Shown here: piece by piece, positions 37,954 through 50,717 of the stretch
How the letters are laid out: each line of letters opens with the position of its first letter
Numbering within the stretch: the first letter of the stretch is position 1
Assembly (NCBI RefSeq): GCF_030409945.1
Contig: NZ_JAUFQV010000009.1
Span: forward strand, 1 to 64,000
Reading direction: 5' to 3'
DNA: 64,000 bases
From: Vibrio tapetis subsp. quintayensis
GTDB taxonomy: Bacteria > Pseudomonadota > Gammaproteobacteria > Enterobacterales > Vibrionaceae
Notes under the pieces: model-generated
What the model was told of the DNA's origin: nothing
What the model saw: the letters and a program-made list of their open reading frames with translations, nothing else
The model's database searches: none
Position numbers and translations under genes: made by a program

Positions 37954-39489
37954 ATGACTGTCTCCAATCAAACTGGCGCAGAGTATCTGCGCCAAATCCT
38001 AAGAGCCCCGGTATATGAAGTGGCGATGGTAACGCCACTTCAAGACATGCCGAGATTATCTGCTCGATTAGGAAACCAGATCCAACTTAAACGAGAAGAT
38101 CGCCAGCCGGTTCACTCATTTAAATTACGTGGTGCTTACACCATGGTCGCAAGTTTAAATGACGAGCAAAAACAAGCAGGAGTGATTGCAGCTTCAGCGG
38201 GCAACCACGCACAAGGCATGGCGCTTTCAGGCACAAAGCTTGGTATTCAAACCACCATTGTGATGCCTAAAACTACACCGGACATCAAAGTAGAAGCCGT
38301 GCGCGGTTTTGGTGGCATTGTGGTGCTTCATGGTAATAACTTTGATGAAGCGAAAGCAGAAGCTGAACGACTGGCGACTGAACATAACTTCACTTTTGTG
38401 CCGCCTTTTGATCACCCACTCGTGATTGCTGGGCAAGGCACGATTGGCATGGAAATGCTGCAACAAAACGGTCACTTAGATTATATCTTCGTACCTGTTG
38501 GTGGTGGTGGCCTTGCTGCAGGTGTGGCTGTGCTTATAAAGCAACTGATGCCTGAAATAAAAGTGATTGCAGTTGAGCCTGAAGAGTCAGCCTGTTTAAA
38601 AGCCGCGCTTGATGCTGGTGAACCAGTCGTACTTGATCAGGTCAGCATGTTTGCTGATGGCGTTGCCGTTAAACGTATCGGCGATGAAACATTCCGCGTT
38701 TGTCAGCAATACCTTGATGGCCATATCACCGTATCAAGCGATGAGATTTGCTCTGCGGTAAAAGATATTTTTGAAGACACTCGTGCTATCGCTGAACCCT
38801 CAGGGGCCTTGGCACTGGCTGGGCTTAAAAAATACGCTGAGCAAAATCAATTGAAAGACAAGCAACTCGCAACGGTATTGTCAGGCGCTAACACCAACTT
38901 CCACGGTTTGCGTTATGTTTCTGAGCGGAGTGAGCTGGGTGAAAAGCGTGAAGGTCTACTGGCGGTAACGATTCCAGAAAGACCAGGGGCGTTCTTAGAG
39001 TTTTGTAACTTGATTGGCGGCCGTGCGGTTACTGAGTTTAACTACCGTTTTAACGACGACAAATTAGCGAATATCTTTGTTGGTTTGCGTTTGCAAAATG
39101 GCCAACAAGAACTCGATAGCGTCATTCAAGACCTTAAACACGGTGGATACCCTGTAGCTGACTTGTCTGATGACGAAATGGCAAAGCTGCACGTGCGTTA
39201 TATGATTGGTGGTAAGCCGTCAAAGCCATTAAAAGAGCGTTTATACAGCTTTGAATTCCCTGAATCTCCTGGTGCTTTGCTTAAGTTTTTAAGCACGCTA
39301 GGGACTCACTGGAACATCAGTTTATTTAACTACCGCAACCAAGGTGCCGACTACGGCCGTGTATTGTGTGGCTTTGAATTAGAAGAGTTTGATTTAAGCC
39401 GATTCTCTGCTCACCTGCGTGAGCTGGGTTACCAGTGTAAAGATGAAACCGATAACCCCTCTTATCGTTTTTTCTTGTCTAGCCAATAA
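37954..39489 (+). CDS. ilvA: biosynthetic threonine deaminase
   Basis: A PLP enzyme that converts Thr to 2-oxobutyrate, the committed step to Ile, and is feedback-inhibited by Ile. The catalytic domain (about 1-320) has the PLP lysine in PVHSFKLRGAY (about 52-62), SAGNHAQGMA and the glycine-rich PVGGGGLAAG (about 185-194). Two ACT-like regulatory domains follow (about 330-405 and 425-505), each with an RPGA or SPGA loop. The length of 511 aa is typical of the regulated form. It is the last gene of the operon; the terminator is at 39515. Confidence 0.97.
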   Translation: MTVSNQTGAEYLRQILRAPVYEVAMVTPLQDMPRLSARLGNQIQLKREDRQPVHSFKLRGAYTMVASLNDEQKQAGVIAASAGNHAQGMALSGTKLGIQTTIVMPKTTPDIKVEAVRGFGGIVVLHGNNFDEAKAEAERLATEHNFTFVPPFDHPLVIAGQGTIGMEMLQQNGHLDYIFVPVGGGGLAAGVAVLIKQLMPEIKVIAVEPEESACLKAALDAGEPVVLDQVSMFADGVAVKRIGDETFRVCQQYLDGHITVSSDEICSAVKDIFEDTRAIAEPSGALALAGLKKYAEQNQLKDKQLATVLSGANTNFHGLRYVSERSELGEKREGLLAVTIPERPGAFLEFCNLIGGRAVTEFNYRFNDDKLANIFVGLRLQNGQQELDSVIQDLKHGGYPVADLSDDEMAKLHVRYMIGGKPSKPLKERLYSFEFPESPGALLKFLSTLGTHWNISLFNYRNQGADYGRVLCGFELEEFDLSRFSAHLRELGYQCKDETDNPSYRFFLSSQ

Positions 39490-39514
39490 GGCCGTAATTA
39501 CGGTTAAGTATTCT

Positions 39515-39544
39515 AACAGCGAGGGATTTCCTCGCTGTTTTTTT
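39515..39544 (+). terminator. ilvGMEDA operon terminator
   Basis: AACAGCGAGG-GATTT-CCTCGCTGTT, a perfect 10-bp stem followed by a run of T, 25 bases past the ilvA stop. Confidence 0.92.
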
Positions 39545-39553
39545 GTTTGTTGA

Positions 39554-40459
39554 TCAGTCAGCCCTTAACCAGTCTCGATTCAGTTTTTCTGAGTCTCCTA
39601 AGTAATTCACCATCCAATTCACTAGTCGATTATTTTCATCACCACGCCACACCATACAACAATTACTCAAAGGCTTATTTTCAATCAGTTCCCTCTCAAC
39701 TAACTCACCGGATAATAGATAGGGCTTAGCAATATGCAAAGGCATAAAGCCGATCCCAACATCATTTTTTAAGCACTCAATGGCGCTGTACCAATTGGGA
39801 AGTAACAAACGTCTTTGTTGAGGATAGTGCCAGTTATGTCGTTTTGGCAGCACGTTCGATGTATCATCCAAGCAAATCGCCGCAAATGAATTGAGTGTTT
39901 CTTCATTTAATTCCGTCAGATTTGACGCGGGGTGATCAGGAGACATGACAAAAGCCCAGTCAAGTTTTCCCATGGGTTTTATTGAAAATTCCCCACCAAC
40001 GGGAACCGCAGCCGTCGCTCCCAGCACAATATCAGCCCGCTCTTGAGATATCGCCTCCCAAGAGCCGTTAAACACTTCCATATTGATCTGCAATTCAGCA
40101 AATTCAAAGGTGTGGTAAAAGTCCTCGATCAACGGTTTTAAATTATCGAGTTTAACCACATTATCCAAGGTGATCTTGAGTGTTTTCTGCCAGCCTTGTG
40201 CCGCTCTGCGAGTTTGTGCACTTACCGTCTCCATCTGTCTCAACATCTGTCGGGCGTTATCAATAAAGATCACTCCAGCCGGGGTCAACTCCACCTTTCT
40301 GGGTAAACGATGAAACAGCTCAACCCCGAGATCTTGCTCAACTTGCCGAACGCCATAGCTGATGGCTGAAGGCACTTTATGTAATCTTTCTGCTGCTGCA
40401 GTAAAGCTGCCCATTCGAGCAACGGTATCTAACATCTCTAATGATTGTCTTGAAAACAT
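39554..40459 (-). CDS. punR: LysR regulator, PunR (YdhB) type
   Basis: A LysR-type activator close to E. coli PunR (YdhB), which activates the purine-nucleoside importer gene punC in response to adenosine. The ATG at 40459 begins MFSRQSLEMLDTVARMGSF, aligning with YdhB; a longer upstream extension is not supported. The winged helix spans about 1-60 (FTAAAERLHKVPSAISYGVR). Effector-domain matches to YdhB include VFNGSWEAIS and GATAAVPVGGEFS (about 160-172) and the C-terminal YLGDSEKLNRDWLR. It is 301 aa and divergent from punC across 136 bp, in which it likely binds. Confidence 0.88.
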   Translation of the reverse strand: MFSRQSLEMLDTVARMGSFTAAAERLHKVPSAISYGVRQVEQDLGVELFHRLPRKVELTPAGVIFIDNARQMLRQMETVSAQTRRAAQGWQKTLKITLDNVVKLDNLKPLIEDFYHTFEFAELQINMEVFNGSWEAISQERADIVLGATAAVPVGGEFSIKPMGKLDWAFVMSPDHPASNLTELNEETLNSFAAICLDDTSNVLPKRHNWHYPQQRRLLLPNWYSAIECLKNDVGIGFMPLHIAKPYLLSGELVERELIENKPLSNCCMVWRGDENNRLVNWMVNYLGDSEKLNRDWLRAD

Positions 40460-40595
40460 AGCTATCAAATTTTTTGAACGATAACTAACAAATATAGCGT
40501 TTCCAATTTCCTTTGACCAAAAATACAATCATTTTGATCGAAATATATGGGCTGGCGCCACCTTTTACCCAACAAACATTTTGAATGGAAATTTT

Positions 40596-41801
40596 ATGAA
40601 CGTCACTAAACGTCAGTTATTTTACTTGGCTTGTCTCTCAATGCTTGGCTTCATTGCCACCGACATGTACTTACCGGCTTTTAAAGCAATGGAAGGCGAT
40701 TTCGCAACGGGCCCAGAGCAAATAGCGCTTTCTCTCTCGATTTTCTTAGCCGGGCTTGCCATTGGACAAATCCTATGGGGGCTAGCAAGTGACAAATTTG
40801 GTCATAGAAACACGCTTGTTGCTGGCCTAATGATTTTCTCACTGGCTTCTTTTGGTCTATCTTTCAGCGAACAAGTGTGGCAGTTACTGTCATTACGCTT
40901 CGTGCAAGCTATTGGTGTGTGTGCTCCTGCTGTTATTTGGCAAGCCATGGTCATTAAGCGCTACCCTAGCCAAACCAGCCAACAAGTATTCGCTACCATA
41001 ATGCCGCTGGTGGCACTTTCACCGGCACTCGCTCCTCAACTTGGTGTGCTATTGCTTAGCCAATTCGGTTGGTCGAGTATTTTTATCGCGTTAACTGTCA
41101 TTGGTGCTGTTCTCGTTGTTGCAACGTTAGTGCAAACCAAAGACGAAGTGGAACCAAAAACCACCAGCGTCAGCACTGATATCAAGATGTTGGTTAAGTC
41201 GAAGCACTACACAGGTAACGTCATCATTTACGCCACCTCGTCTGCCGCTTTCTTTGCTTACCTTACTGGTATGCCAGAGATCATGGCTCAACTGGGGTAT
41301 GACGCAAAAGACATTGGCCTAAGTTTCATTCCACAAACCATCGCGTTTATGGTGGGCGGATACTTGGGTAAACAATGGGTGAAGAAATTTGGTGATGAGA
41401 AAGTTCTTAAGAATTTATTGTTTCTATTTACCGTTTCAGCACTGATGGTGTTCATGGCAACCCAGTGGGAGTTAACTTCTATTCTGCCGCTACTGGCACC
41501 ATTCTGTTTGATTGCCGTGGCTAATGGAGCACTTTATCCAATTGTTGTTAACCGCGCTTTGTCTAGCGCAAAACAGAGCCCGGCAACGGCTGCTGGTTTG
41601 CAAAATAGCTTCCAAATATGTATCTGTGGCCTTGCGAGTGCATTAGTGGCAGGGTTTGCAAGCCAAGCTCTACAAATCACTGGTATTGCTATTATTGTGT
41701 GTTTGGTGGGCTTATGGGCGGGGTACTTCATATCGCATCGTGGTTTAAGTGAGCACTTCGCTGTGCCTGATAATGCTCGTGTAGCGCGAGACGAAAAATA
41801 G
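40596..41801 (+). CDS. punC: purine nucleoside transporter PunC (Bcr/CflA-type MFS)
   Basis: A 12-transmembrane major facilitator of the Bcr/CflA (DHA1) branch. It is equivalent to E. coli YdhC/PunC, which imports adenosine and other purine nucleosides. The ATG at 40596 (MNVTKRQLFYLACLSMLGFI) is preferred to an in-frame TTG at 40581 because it aligns with homologues and GGA precedes it. 401 aa. The family motif GQILWGLASDKFGHRNTL (about 60-77; the MFS A-motif) and GVCAPAVIWQAMVIKRY (about 107-123) are visible. Its pairing with punR supports the call over a drug-efflux role. Confidence 0.87.
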   Translation: MNVTKRQLFYLACLSMLGFIATDMYLPAFKAMEGDFATGPEQIALSLSIFLAGLAIGQILWGLASDKFGHRNTLVAGLMIFSLASFGLSFSEQVWQLLSLRFVQAIGVCAPAVIWQAMVIKRYPSQTSQQVFATIMPLVALSPALAPQLGVLLLSQFGWSSIFIALTVIGAVLVVATLVQTKDEVEPKTTSVSTDIKMLVKSKHYTGNVIIYATSSAAFFAYLTGMPEIMAQLGYDAKDIGLSFIPQTIAFMVGGYLGKQWVKKFGDEKVLKNLLFLFTVSALMVFMATQWELTSILPLLAPFCLIAVANGALYPIVVNRALSSAKQSPATAAGLQNSFQICICGLASALVAGFASQALQITGIAIIVCLVGLWAGYFISHRGLSEHFAVPDNARVARDEK

Positions 41802-41806
41802 GCAAT

Positions 41807-41832
41807 AAAAAAGGAGCAAAGGCTCCTTTTTT
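41807..41832. terminator. intrinsic terminator after punC
   Basis: AAAAAAGGAGC-AAAG-GCTCCTTTTTT, a perfect 11-bp stem with A- and T-runs, usable in both directions. It directly precedes the 14-bp tandem repeat. Confidence 0.92.
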
Positions 41833-41835
41833 AGA

Positions 41836-41929
41836 TACTAAAAGCTAGGTACTAAAAGCTAGGTACTAAAAGCTAGGTACTAAAAGCTAGGTACTAAAAG
41901 CTAGGTACTAAAAGCTAGGTACTAAAAGC
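41836..41929. repeat. 14-bp tandem repeat, six full copies plus a partial
   Basis: The unit TACTAAAAGCTAGG occurs head to tail six times without error (41836-41919), then a seventh copy matches for ten bases (41920-41929). It lies between the punC terminator and the glmU stop, in non-coding DNA. Each unit holds TAA/TAG stops in several frames. Perfect identity suggests recent expansion by replication slippage; copy number probably varies between strains. Confidence 0.95.
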
Positions 41930-41987
41930 AAAGGTACGCCTTGCTCATGGTATATCTATAGGCATGGCGTACTTTCTAGAACTGGCT

Positions 41988-43349
41988 TTATTTTTTCTTA
42001 ACTGGGCGCTGCCAATTAGCGATCGTGCGATCTTTTGCACGAGTAATCACTAATTCACTTTCGCCTACGTTTTTCGTTAACGTAGTACCAGCACCGACAG
42101 TCGCACCATTAGCAATCGTAACAGGAGCAATGAGTTGGCAATCAGAGCCAACAAATACGTCGTCGCCAATAACCGTTTTAAACTTATTTGCGCCATCGTA
42201 ATTACACGTGATAACACCAGCTCCAACATTAACACGTTGGCCAATTTCAGCGTCACCAAGGTAAGTAAGGTGGTTAGCTTTAGAGCCCTCACCGATACAC
42301 GTATTCTTCACTTCCACGAAGTTACCTACATGGGCATCATTACGTAATTCAGCTCCAGGGCGAAGACGGGTAAATGGTCCAACAGTACAATCTTCAGCAA
42401 CCGTTGCACCTTCGATTACGCTGTATGGGCGAATAATACTGTTGTCATCGATCTCACAATCTTTAAGTACACAACCGGTGCCGATAACCACGTTATCACC
42501 CAGAGTCACGTTACCTTCAATGATCACGTTTGTGTCGATTTCAACATCCATGCCACATTGAATGGTACCACGTAGGTCAAAACGAGCAGGATCGCGAAGC
42601 ATCACACCTTGTTCTAGCAAACGATGTGCGTGCATATTTTGATAAGCACGTTCAAGGCGAGCAAGTTGCGCTCTATCATTCACGCCTTCAACTTCAATAG
42701 GGCTAACAGGATGAACCGCTTCAACAGCGCGGCCTTCATTATGTGCCGCCTCAATAATATCCGTTAGATAGTATTCGCCTTGAGCATTTTCGTTTTTCAG
42801 CTCAGATAACCAACGTTTTAAATCGCCGCCAGTGGCAACCATCACGCCAGTATTAATTTCTTTAATTAGCTTTTGTTCATCAGTTGCATCTTTTTGCTCA
42901 ACAATCGCCACTACAGGGCCATTTTTGCGCACAATACGTCCGTAACCCATCGGGTTATCTAGCACAACCGTAAGTAACGCGATGCCGCCATTAGGTTGGG
43001 CTTCAAGTAGGTTTTCAACGGTCTCAGAGGAGATAAGTGGCACATCACCGTATAGCACTAATACTTTTTCATCGTCAGCGTATTCTGCTGAGGCTTGGTT
43101 AACCGCATGACCTGTACCGAGTTGTTCAGATTGAAGCACCCAGTTTACCGACTCGTTAGCCAAGGTACTTTTCATTTGATCGCCAGCGTGGCCATACACC
43201 AAATGAATATTTTGAGCACCAAGACCAGTACAAGTATCAATGACGTGTTTTGCCATAGGTTTACCCGCAAGCGTGTGCAGAACCTTTGGCTTGTTAGAGT
43301 ACATACGGGTGCCTTTACCCGCAGCGAGGATCACCGCGCTGAATTTCAT
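41988..43349 (-). CDS. glmU: bifunctional GlcNAc-1-P uridyltransferase / GlcN-1-P acetyltransferase
   Basis: GlmU makes UDP-GlcNAc for peptidoglycan and LPS. The start at 43349 ([18 protein letters not shown]) aligns with the family; an in-frame extension of 14 residues upstream is not supported. 453 aa. The uridyltransferase half carries LAAGKGTRM (8-16), LYGDVPLI with the metal Asp (about 103-110) and TGVMVATGG. The acetyltransferase half (about 250-453) is a left-handed beta-helix with the catalytic His in GNFVEVKNT...[12 protein letters not shown] (about 345-375). It is downstream of atpC on the same strand, beyond a terminator. Confidence 0.97.
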   Translation of the reverse strand: MKFSAVILAAGKGTRMYSNKPKVLHTLAGKPMAKHVIDTCTGLGAQNIHLVYGHAGDQMKSTLANESVNWVLQSEQLGTGHAVNQASAEYADDEKVLVLYGDVPLISSETVENLLEAQPNGGIALLTVVLDNPMGYGRIVRKNGPVVAIVEQKDATDEQKLIKEINTGVMVATGGDLKRWLSELKNENAQGEYYLTDIIEAAHNEGRAVEAVHPVSPIEVEGVNDRAQLARLERAYQNMHAHRLLEQGVMLRDPARFDLRGTIQCGMDVEIDTNVIIEGNVTLGDNVVIGTGCVLKDCEIDDNSIIRPYSVIEGATVAEDCTVGPFTRLRPGAELRNDAHVGNFVEVKNTCIGEGSKANHLTYLGDAEIGQRVNVGAGVITCNYDGANKFKTVIGDDVFVGSDCQLIAPVTIANGATVGAGTTLTKNVGESELVITRAKDRTIANWQRPVKKK

Positions 43350-43499
43350 AGTTGCTATCCCTAGAGACGTTGTTTTTTTATTAAGTTTCAAATTCTAACC
43401 TGATTCAGGGGAGATGTTAAATCTGACTGGTTATTTTTTAACTCAAATTAGGTACTTGCCGTTGTTCCCATCATCATTTTAACAGGCAACAGAAAGCAA

Positions 43500-43523
43500 A
43501 AAGGCGACCCTAAGGTCGCCTTT
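43500..43523 (-). terminator. atp operon terminator
   Basis: AAAGGCGACC-CTAA-GGTCGCCTTT, a perfect 10-bp stem about 20 bases past the atpC stop; on the minus strand it runs into TTTTTGC. The arms are identical to those of the yidC terminator at 57347-57370. Confidence 0.9.
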
Positions 43524-43543
43524 ATCATCTACGCTAACGTGAA

Positions 43544-43966
43544 TTAACGTACTTTTTTGGTCAGCTCGATAACTCGAAGCTGAGCAATGGCTTTAGCCAA
43601 TTCACTCGCCGCTTGAGCAAAGTCCATGTCGCCATGCTGATTCGAAATATTCTCTTCAGCCTTGCGCTTGGCTTCTTCAGCCTTAGCTGCATCAAGATCT
43701 TCACCACGGATTGCTGTATCAGCCAGTACAGTCGCTGTACCAGGCTGAACTTCAACAATACCACCAGAAACATAAATAATTTCTTCGTGGCCGTGCAGTT
43801 TCACTATGCGCACCATACCAGGCCTAATAGCGGTTAGCAGCGGAGTGTGCCCTGGGAAAATACCCAATTCACCTTCGCTACCGGTCACCTGAAACGTTTC
43901 AACCACACCAGAAAAAAGTTTTTTCTCAGCGCTTACAACGTCTAGGTGAAAGGTCATTGCTGCCAT
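43544..43966 (-). CDS. atpC: ATP synthase F1 subunit epsilon
   Basis: The central-stalk subunit that couples rotation and inhibits ATP hydrolysis. The 140-aa protein has the N-terminal beta-sandwich (about 1-88, [15 protein letters not shown] and [19 protein letters not shown]) and the C-terminal two-helix inhibitory part (about 90-140). It is the last gene of the atpIBEFHAGDC operon, 18 bases after atpD. Confidence 0.97.
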   Translation of the reverse strand: MAAMTFHLDVVSAEKKLFSGVVETFQVTGSEGELGIFPGHTPLLTAIRPGMVRIVKLHGHEEIIYVSGGIVEVQPGTATVLADTAIRGEDLDAAKAEEAKRKAEENISNQHGDMDFAQAASELAKAIAQLRVIELTKKVR

Positions 43967-43984
43967 ATCGCCTCCTAGTTAGCC

Positions 43985-45403
<1,419 letters not shown>

Positions 45404-45422
45404 CTATTTAATGTTACCTTGC

Positions 45423-46289
45423 TTAAACCGCAGAAGCGCCTGAAACGATTTCTGATAGTTCTTGTGTAATCGCAGCCTGACGGGCTTTGTTGTACACAAG
45501 TTCTAAATCATCAATCAGGTCGCTAGCGTTGTCTGTTGCAGCTTTCATTGCGATCATTCGAGCAGCCATTTCACAGGCTAAGTTCTCGACAACCCCTTGG
45601 TACACTTGAGATTCAACATAGCGAATCAACAATGCGTCCAGTAGAGGTTTTGGCTCAGGCTCATAAATGTAGTCCCAAGCATGTTCGCGCTGCAAGTCAG
45701 CGCTATCGGATTTAGGCAATGGTAGTAATTGATCGATCGTTGGTTCTTGCACCATGGTGTTTTCAAACTTGTTGAACACTAGGTACAGACGATCCAATTC
45801 GCCTTCATCGTATTTCTGTAGCATAACGCCAACTGAACCGATCAGCTCTTCTAGACTAGGGCTATCGCCCAAACCAGAGACCTGAGCCGCTACTTTCGCG
45901 CCGCTGTTATTGAAAAAGGCAGTTGCTTTAGTACCAATTACGGCTAATTCAACTTCTGCGCCTTTTTCTTGCCAACCTTTCATGTCTACAATGGCTTTTT
46001 TGAACAAGTTAATGTTCAAACCACCACATAAACCACGGTCGGTAGAAACGATGATGTAACCAACACGTTTGGCTTCACGTTCCTCAAGATAAGGGTGCTT
46101 ATACTCAAGGCTTCCGTTCGCCAAATGACCGATCACTTTACGCATTGTTTCTGCATATGGACGAGAAGCTTCCATCGCATCTTGCGAGCGACGCATTTTT
46201 GAAGCTGCTACCATTTCCATTGCTTTCGTGATCTTTTGAGTGCTTTTAACACTCCCGATCTTATTACGAATCTCTTTTGCGCCGGCCAT
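45423..46289 (-). CDS. atpG: ATP synthase F1 subunit gamma
   Basis: The rotating central shaft. The 288-aa protein has long N- and C-terminal helices forming the coiled coil (about 1-60: [20 protein letters not shown]; about 215-288: [20 protein letters not shown]) around a Rossmann-like middle domain with [11 protein letters not shown] (about 77-87). It is normal for the family in length and position, 41 bases after atpA and 34 bases before atpD. Confidence 0.98.
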   Translation of the reverse strand: MAGAKEIRNKIGSVKSTQKITKAMEMVAASKMRRSQDAMEASRPYAETMRKVIGHLANGSLEYKHPYLEEREAKRVGYIIVSTDRGLCGGLNINLFKKAIVDMKGWQEKGAEVELAVIGTKATAFFNNSGAKVAAQVSGLGDSPSLEELIGSVGVMLQKYDEGELDRLYLVFNKFENTMVQEPTIDQLLPLPKSDSADLQREHAWDYIYEPEPKPLLDALLIRYVESQVYQGVVENLACEMAARMIAMKAATDNASDLIDDLELVYNKARQAAITQELSEIVSGASAV

Positions 46290-46330
46290 TTTACTCTCCG
46301 TTAGAAGGTGACCTTTCGATCACCAACCAA

Positions 46331-47872
46331 TTACCAAGTCTGGGTTGCTTTGAAGTCGTCAACAAGCGCTTTAAGCTTGGCTTCGATTTCGTCGTTGTAA
46401 GCACCCGTCGAGTTAATTTCAGAAACGAAATCAGCATGTTGGCCGTGAGCAAACGATAGTAGTGCAGCTTCAAAGTCAGCAAGCTTGTTCAGCTCGATGT
46501 CTTGTAAGTAGCCACGCTCTGCCGCGAAGATAACCAGTGCTTGGTCAAATACAGAGAATGGAGCGTATTGCTTTTGCTTCATTAGCTCAGTAACTTTTTG
46601 ACCGTGGTCTAGTTGCTTCTTAGTTGTTTCGTCAAGATCAGACGAGAACTGAGCAAACGCTGCTAGTTCACGGTATTGAGCTAGAGCAGTACGAATACCA
46701 CCAGATAGCTTCTTAACGATTTTCGTTTGCGCAGAACCACCTACACGAGATACTGAGATACCTGGGTCAACAGCTGGACGTACGCCTGCGTTGAATAGCT
46801 CAGTTTGTAGGAAGATCTGACCATCAGTAATCGAGATTACGTTCGTCGGTACGAATGCAGATACATCACCAGCTTGAGTTTCGATGATAGGTAGAGCGGT
46901 TAGAGAACCAGTTTTACCTTTCACTTCACCATTAGTGAATGCTTCTACGTACGCTTCGCTTACACGAGCAGCACGCTCTAGTAGACGAGAGTGAAGGTAG
47001 AAAACGTCACCTGGGTATGCTTCACGACCTGGTGGACGCTTAAGCAATAGTGAAATCTGACGATACGCTACAGCTTGCTTAGATAGATCATCATAAACAA
47101 TCAGTGCATCTTCACCGCGGTCACGGAAGTATTCACCCATCGCACAACCTGCATATGGCGCAAGATATTGCAGCGCAGCAGATTCAGAAGCAGATGCAAC
47201 AACAACAATGGTGTTAGCCAATGCGCCGTGCTCTTCTAGTTTGCGAACTACGTTAGCGATAGTCGATGCTTTCTGACCGATTGCTACGTAGATAGAGAAA
47301 ATACCAGAATCACGTTGGTTAATGATTGAATCGATCGCCAGAGCTGTTTTACCAATCTGACGGTCACCGATGATCAGCTCACGCTGGCCACGGCCGATAG
47401 GAATCATTGAGTCAACCGCTTTGTAACCTGTTTGCACAGGTTGGTCTACCGATTTACGTGCGATAACGCCTGGTGCGATAACTTCGATAGGAGAAGTTAA
47501 TTTCGCTCCAATTGGACCTTTACCATCAATTGGCTCACCCAGTGTGTTTACAACACGACCAAGTAATTCAGGACCAACTGGTACTTCAAGAATACGACCA
47601 GTACCTGTTACTTTCATGCCTTCCTTTAGGTTGGCATATGGACCCATTACAACTGCACCAACCGAGTCACGCTCAAGGTTAAGTGCTAGTGCGTAATTGC
47701 CGCCCGGTAATTCAATCATTTCACCTTGCATCACGTCCGCTAGGCCGTGAATGCGGATGATACCGTCGCTTACCGAAACGATAGTACCTTCGTTACGAGC
47801 TTCACTAACAACTTCGAAAGATTCGATACGTTGTTTGATTAGATCGCTAATTTCAGTGGAATTAAGTTGCAT
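46331..47872 (-). CDS. atpA: ATP synthase F1 subunit alpha
   Basis: The non-catalytic nucleotide-binding subunit of F1. The ATG at 47872 ([20 protein letters not shown]) is chosen by alignment; the in-frame extension upstream falls in atpH. 513 aa. The P-loop reads GDRQIGKTA (about 169-177), where nearly all alpha subunits I know have GDRQTGKT; the change is one base (ATT for ACT). The catalytic-site Arg finger is expected in [10 protein letters not shown] (about 370-379). The C-terminus has the usual helical domain. The operon neighbours are atpH (overlapping its upstream region) and atpG. Confidence 0.97.
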   Translation of the reverse strand: MQLNSTEISDLIKQRIESFEVVSEARNEGTIVSVSDGIIRIHGLADVMQGEMIELPGGNYALALNLERDSVGAVVMGPYANLKEGMKVTGTGRILEVPVGPELLGRVVNTLGEPIDGKGPIGAKLTSPIEVIAPGVIARKSVDQPVQTGYKAVDSMIPIGRGQRELIIGDRQIGKTALAIDSIINQRDSGIFSIYVAIGQKASTIANVVRKLEEHGALANTIVVVASASESAALQYLAPYAGCAMGEYFRDRGEDALIVYDDLSKQAVAYRQISLLLKRPPGREAYPGDVFYLHSRLLERAARVSEAYVEAFTNGEVKGKTGSLTALPIIETQAGDVSAFVPTNVISITDGQIFLQTELFNAGVRPAVDPGISVSRVGGSAQTKIVKKLSGGIRTALAQYRELAAFAQFSSDLDETTKKQLDHGQKVTELMKQKQYAPFSVFDQALVIFAAERGYLQDIELNKLADFEAALLSFAHGQHADFVSEINSTGAYNDEIEAKLKALVDDFKATQTW

Positions 47873-47885
47873 GCTCCAATCCCCA

Positions 47886-48419
47886 TCAAGACTGCAAGGC
47901 ATCGCTCAGGCGGTTCAATTGACCGCGTGCTGAGTTATCGATGACAAGGTCTCCGGCTCGAATAATAACCCCACCAAGTAGGGTCTCATCTATACTGCAA
48001 TTCAGCTTAACTTTGCGTTCAAGACGCTGCTCAAGTTTGCTGCCAATCTCTGCTAGTTGCTCTTTAGAAAGTTCAGTTGCTGAAATTACATCAACATCAA
48101 TCTCTTTCTCATGCTCTTGTTTAAGTGCATGGAACTCTATGCAAACATCAGGAATAGCCTGTAATCGGCCATTCTCAGCCAAAACTTTCAAGAAGTTCTG
48201 ACCATGTTCATCAAACTGTTCGCCACAAATTGCGATGAAGATTTCAGCCATTTTATCGGCTGTCAAAGAGCTCGTAAGCAGTCCTTGAACATCATCGTTC
48301 TTCGTTACTTCGGTAGCAAAAGTTAACATTAGACTCCATTGGTCTAGTGTTTCCTTCTCAACCGCAAAATCAAATGCTGCTTTAGCATAGGGGCGTGCAA
48401 TAGTAGTCAAGTCAGACAT
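47886..48419 (-). CDS. atpH: ATP synthase F1 subunit delta
   Basis: The peripheral-stalk cap that ties subunit b to the alpha3beta3 head. The 177-aa protein has a six-helix N-terminal domain (about 1-105, starting [14 protein letters not shown]) and the C-terminal motif [20 protein letters not shown] (about 148-167), which is the family signature. It is 13 bases from atpA and 14 from atpF in the atp operon. Confidence 0.97.
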   Translation of the reverse strand: MSDLTTIARPYAKAAFDFAVEKETLDQWSLMLTFATEVTKNDDVQGLLTSSLTADKMAEIFIAICGEQFDEHGQNFLKVLAENGRLQAIPDVCIEFHALKQEHEKEIDVDVISATELSKEQLAEIGSKLEQRLERKVKLNCSIDETLLGGVIIRAGDLVIDNSARGQLNRLSDALQS

Positions 48420-48433
48420 AAGCGCCCCCCGCT

Positions 48434-48904
48434 TTAAAGTTTTGCAGTAATGTTATCAAGAATATCTTTGTGCGCATCTTTATCGATTGAACGCTCAAGG
48501 ATTTTCTCTGCACCAGCTAAAGCCAGAGTAGCAACTTGTTTGCGCAAGTCATCACGGGCACGATTACGTTCAGCTTCAATTTCTGCTTCCGCTTGCGCTA
48601 GGATTTTCTGGCGTTCTGCCTGAGCTTCCTCGCGTGCTTCATCAACAATTTGAGCTTTGCGTTTGTTAGCCTGCTCGATAACTTCAGTTGCTGTGCGCTT
48701 TGCTTCCTTCATTTGGTCAGAAGCATTGGCTTGTGCTAGATCTAAGTCTTTTGCAGCGCGTTCAGCGGCTACAAGTCCGTCAGCAATTTTCTTCTGACGT
48801 TCTTCGATCGCATCCATAATTGGTGGCCATACATATTTCATGCAGAACCACACAAACAGTGCGAACGAGATTGCTTGACCCAGCAGAGTTGCGTTCATAT
48901 TCAC
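48434..48904 (-). CDS. atpF: ATP synthase F0 subunit b
   Basis: The membrane-anchored peripheral stalk. The 156-aa protein starts [20 protein letters not shown], a single transmembrane helix (about 5-25), followed by a highly charged coiled-coil (about 30-150; repeated Ala, Glu, Arg, Lys). It dimerises and binds subunit delta at its C-terminus. Its length equals that of E. coli subunit b. Confidence 0.98.
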   Translation of the reverse strand: MNMNATLLGQAISFALFVWFCMKYVWPPIMDAIEERQKKIADGLVAAERAAKDLDLAQANASDQMKEAKRTATEVIEQANKRKAQIVDEAREEAQAERQKILAQAEAEIEAERNRARDDLRKQVATLALAGAEKILERSIDKDAHKDILDNITAKL

Positions 48905-48980
48905 AACAGCTACCCCTCTATTTATTCACCAACGAGTACGTACCTACTAGATACGAACTTCGTTCGCCGAAAATTATTGA

Positions 48981-49265
<285 letters not shown>

Positions 49266-49300
49266 TTAAAAATGCCTGTATGAAACATAAAACTTAAAAA

Positions 49301-50529
<1,229 letters not shown>

Positions 50530-50591
50530 GTATTCGTTCCTCGAGTACACATTTACGAAACTAAAGTTTGCGCAAATGGAAATTGTCAAAA

Positions 50592-50619
50592 ATTATACGG
50601 CGAGATGCCTTGAATGCAA
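50592..50619 (-). promoter_or_regulatory. promoter of the atp operon
   Basis: Minus-strand TTGCAT (50614-50619), a 16-bp spacer and a perfect TATAAT (50592-50597), about 60 bases before atpI. Confidence 0.72.
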
Positions 50620-50717
50620 TCAAAATGCAGCAAAAACTTACGTTTTTGTTTACAAACCGACAACTTTTGGTTAAAAACCCAATTTTAGTCACAATTGACC
50701 TAAATCAATTATCTCAT

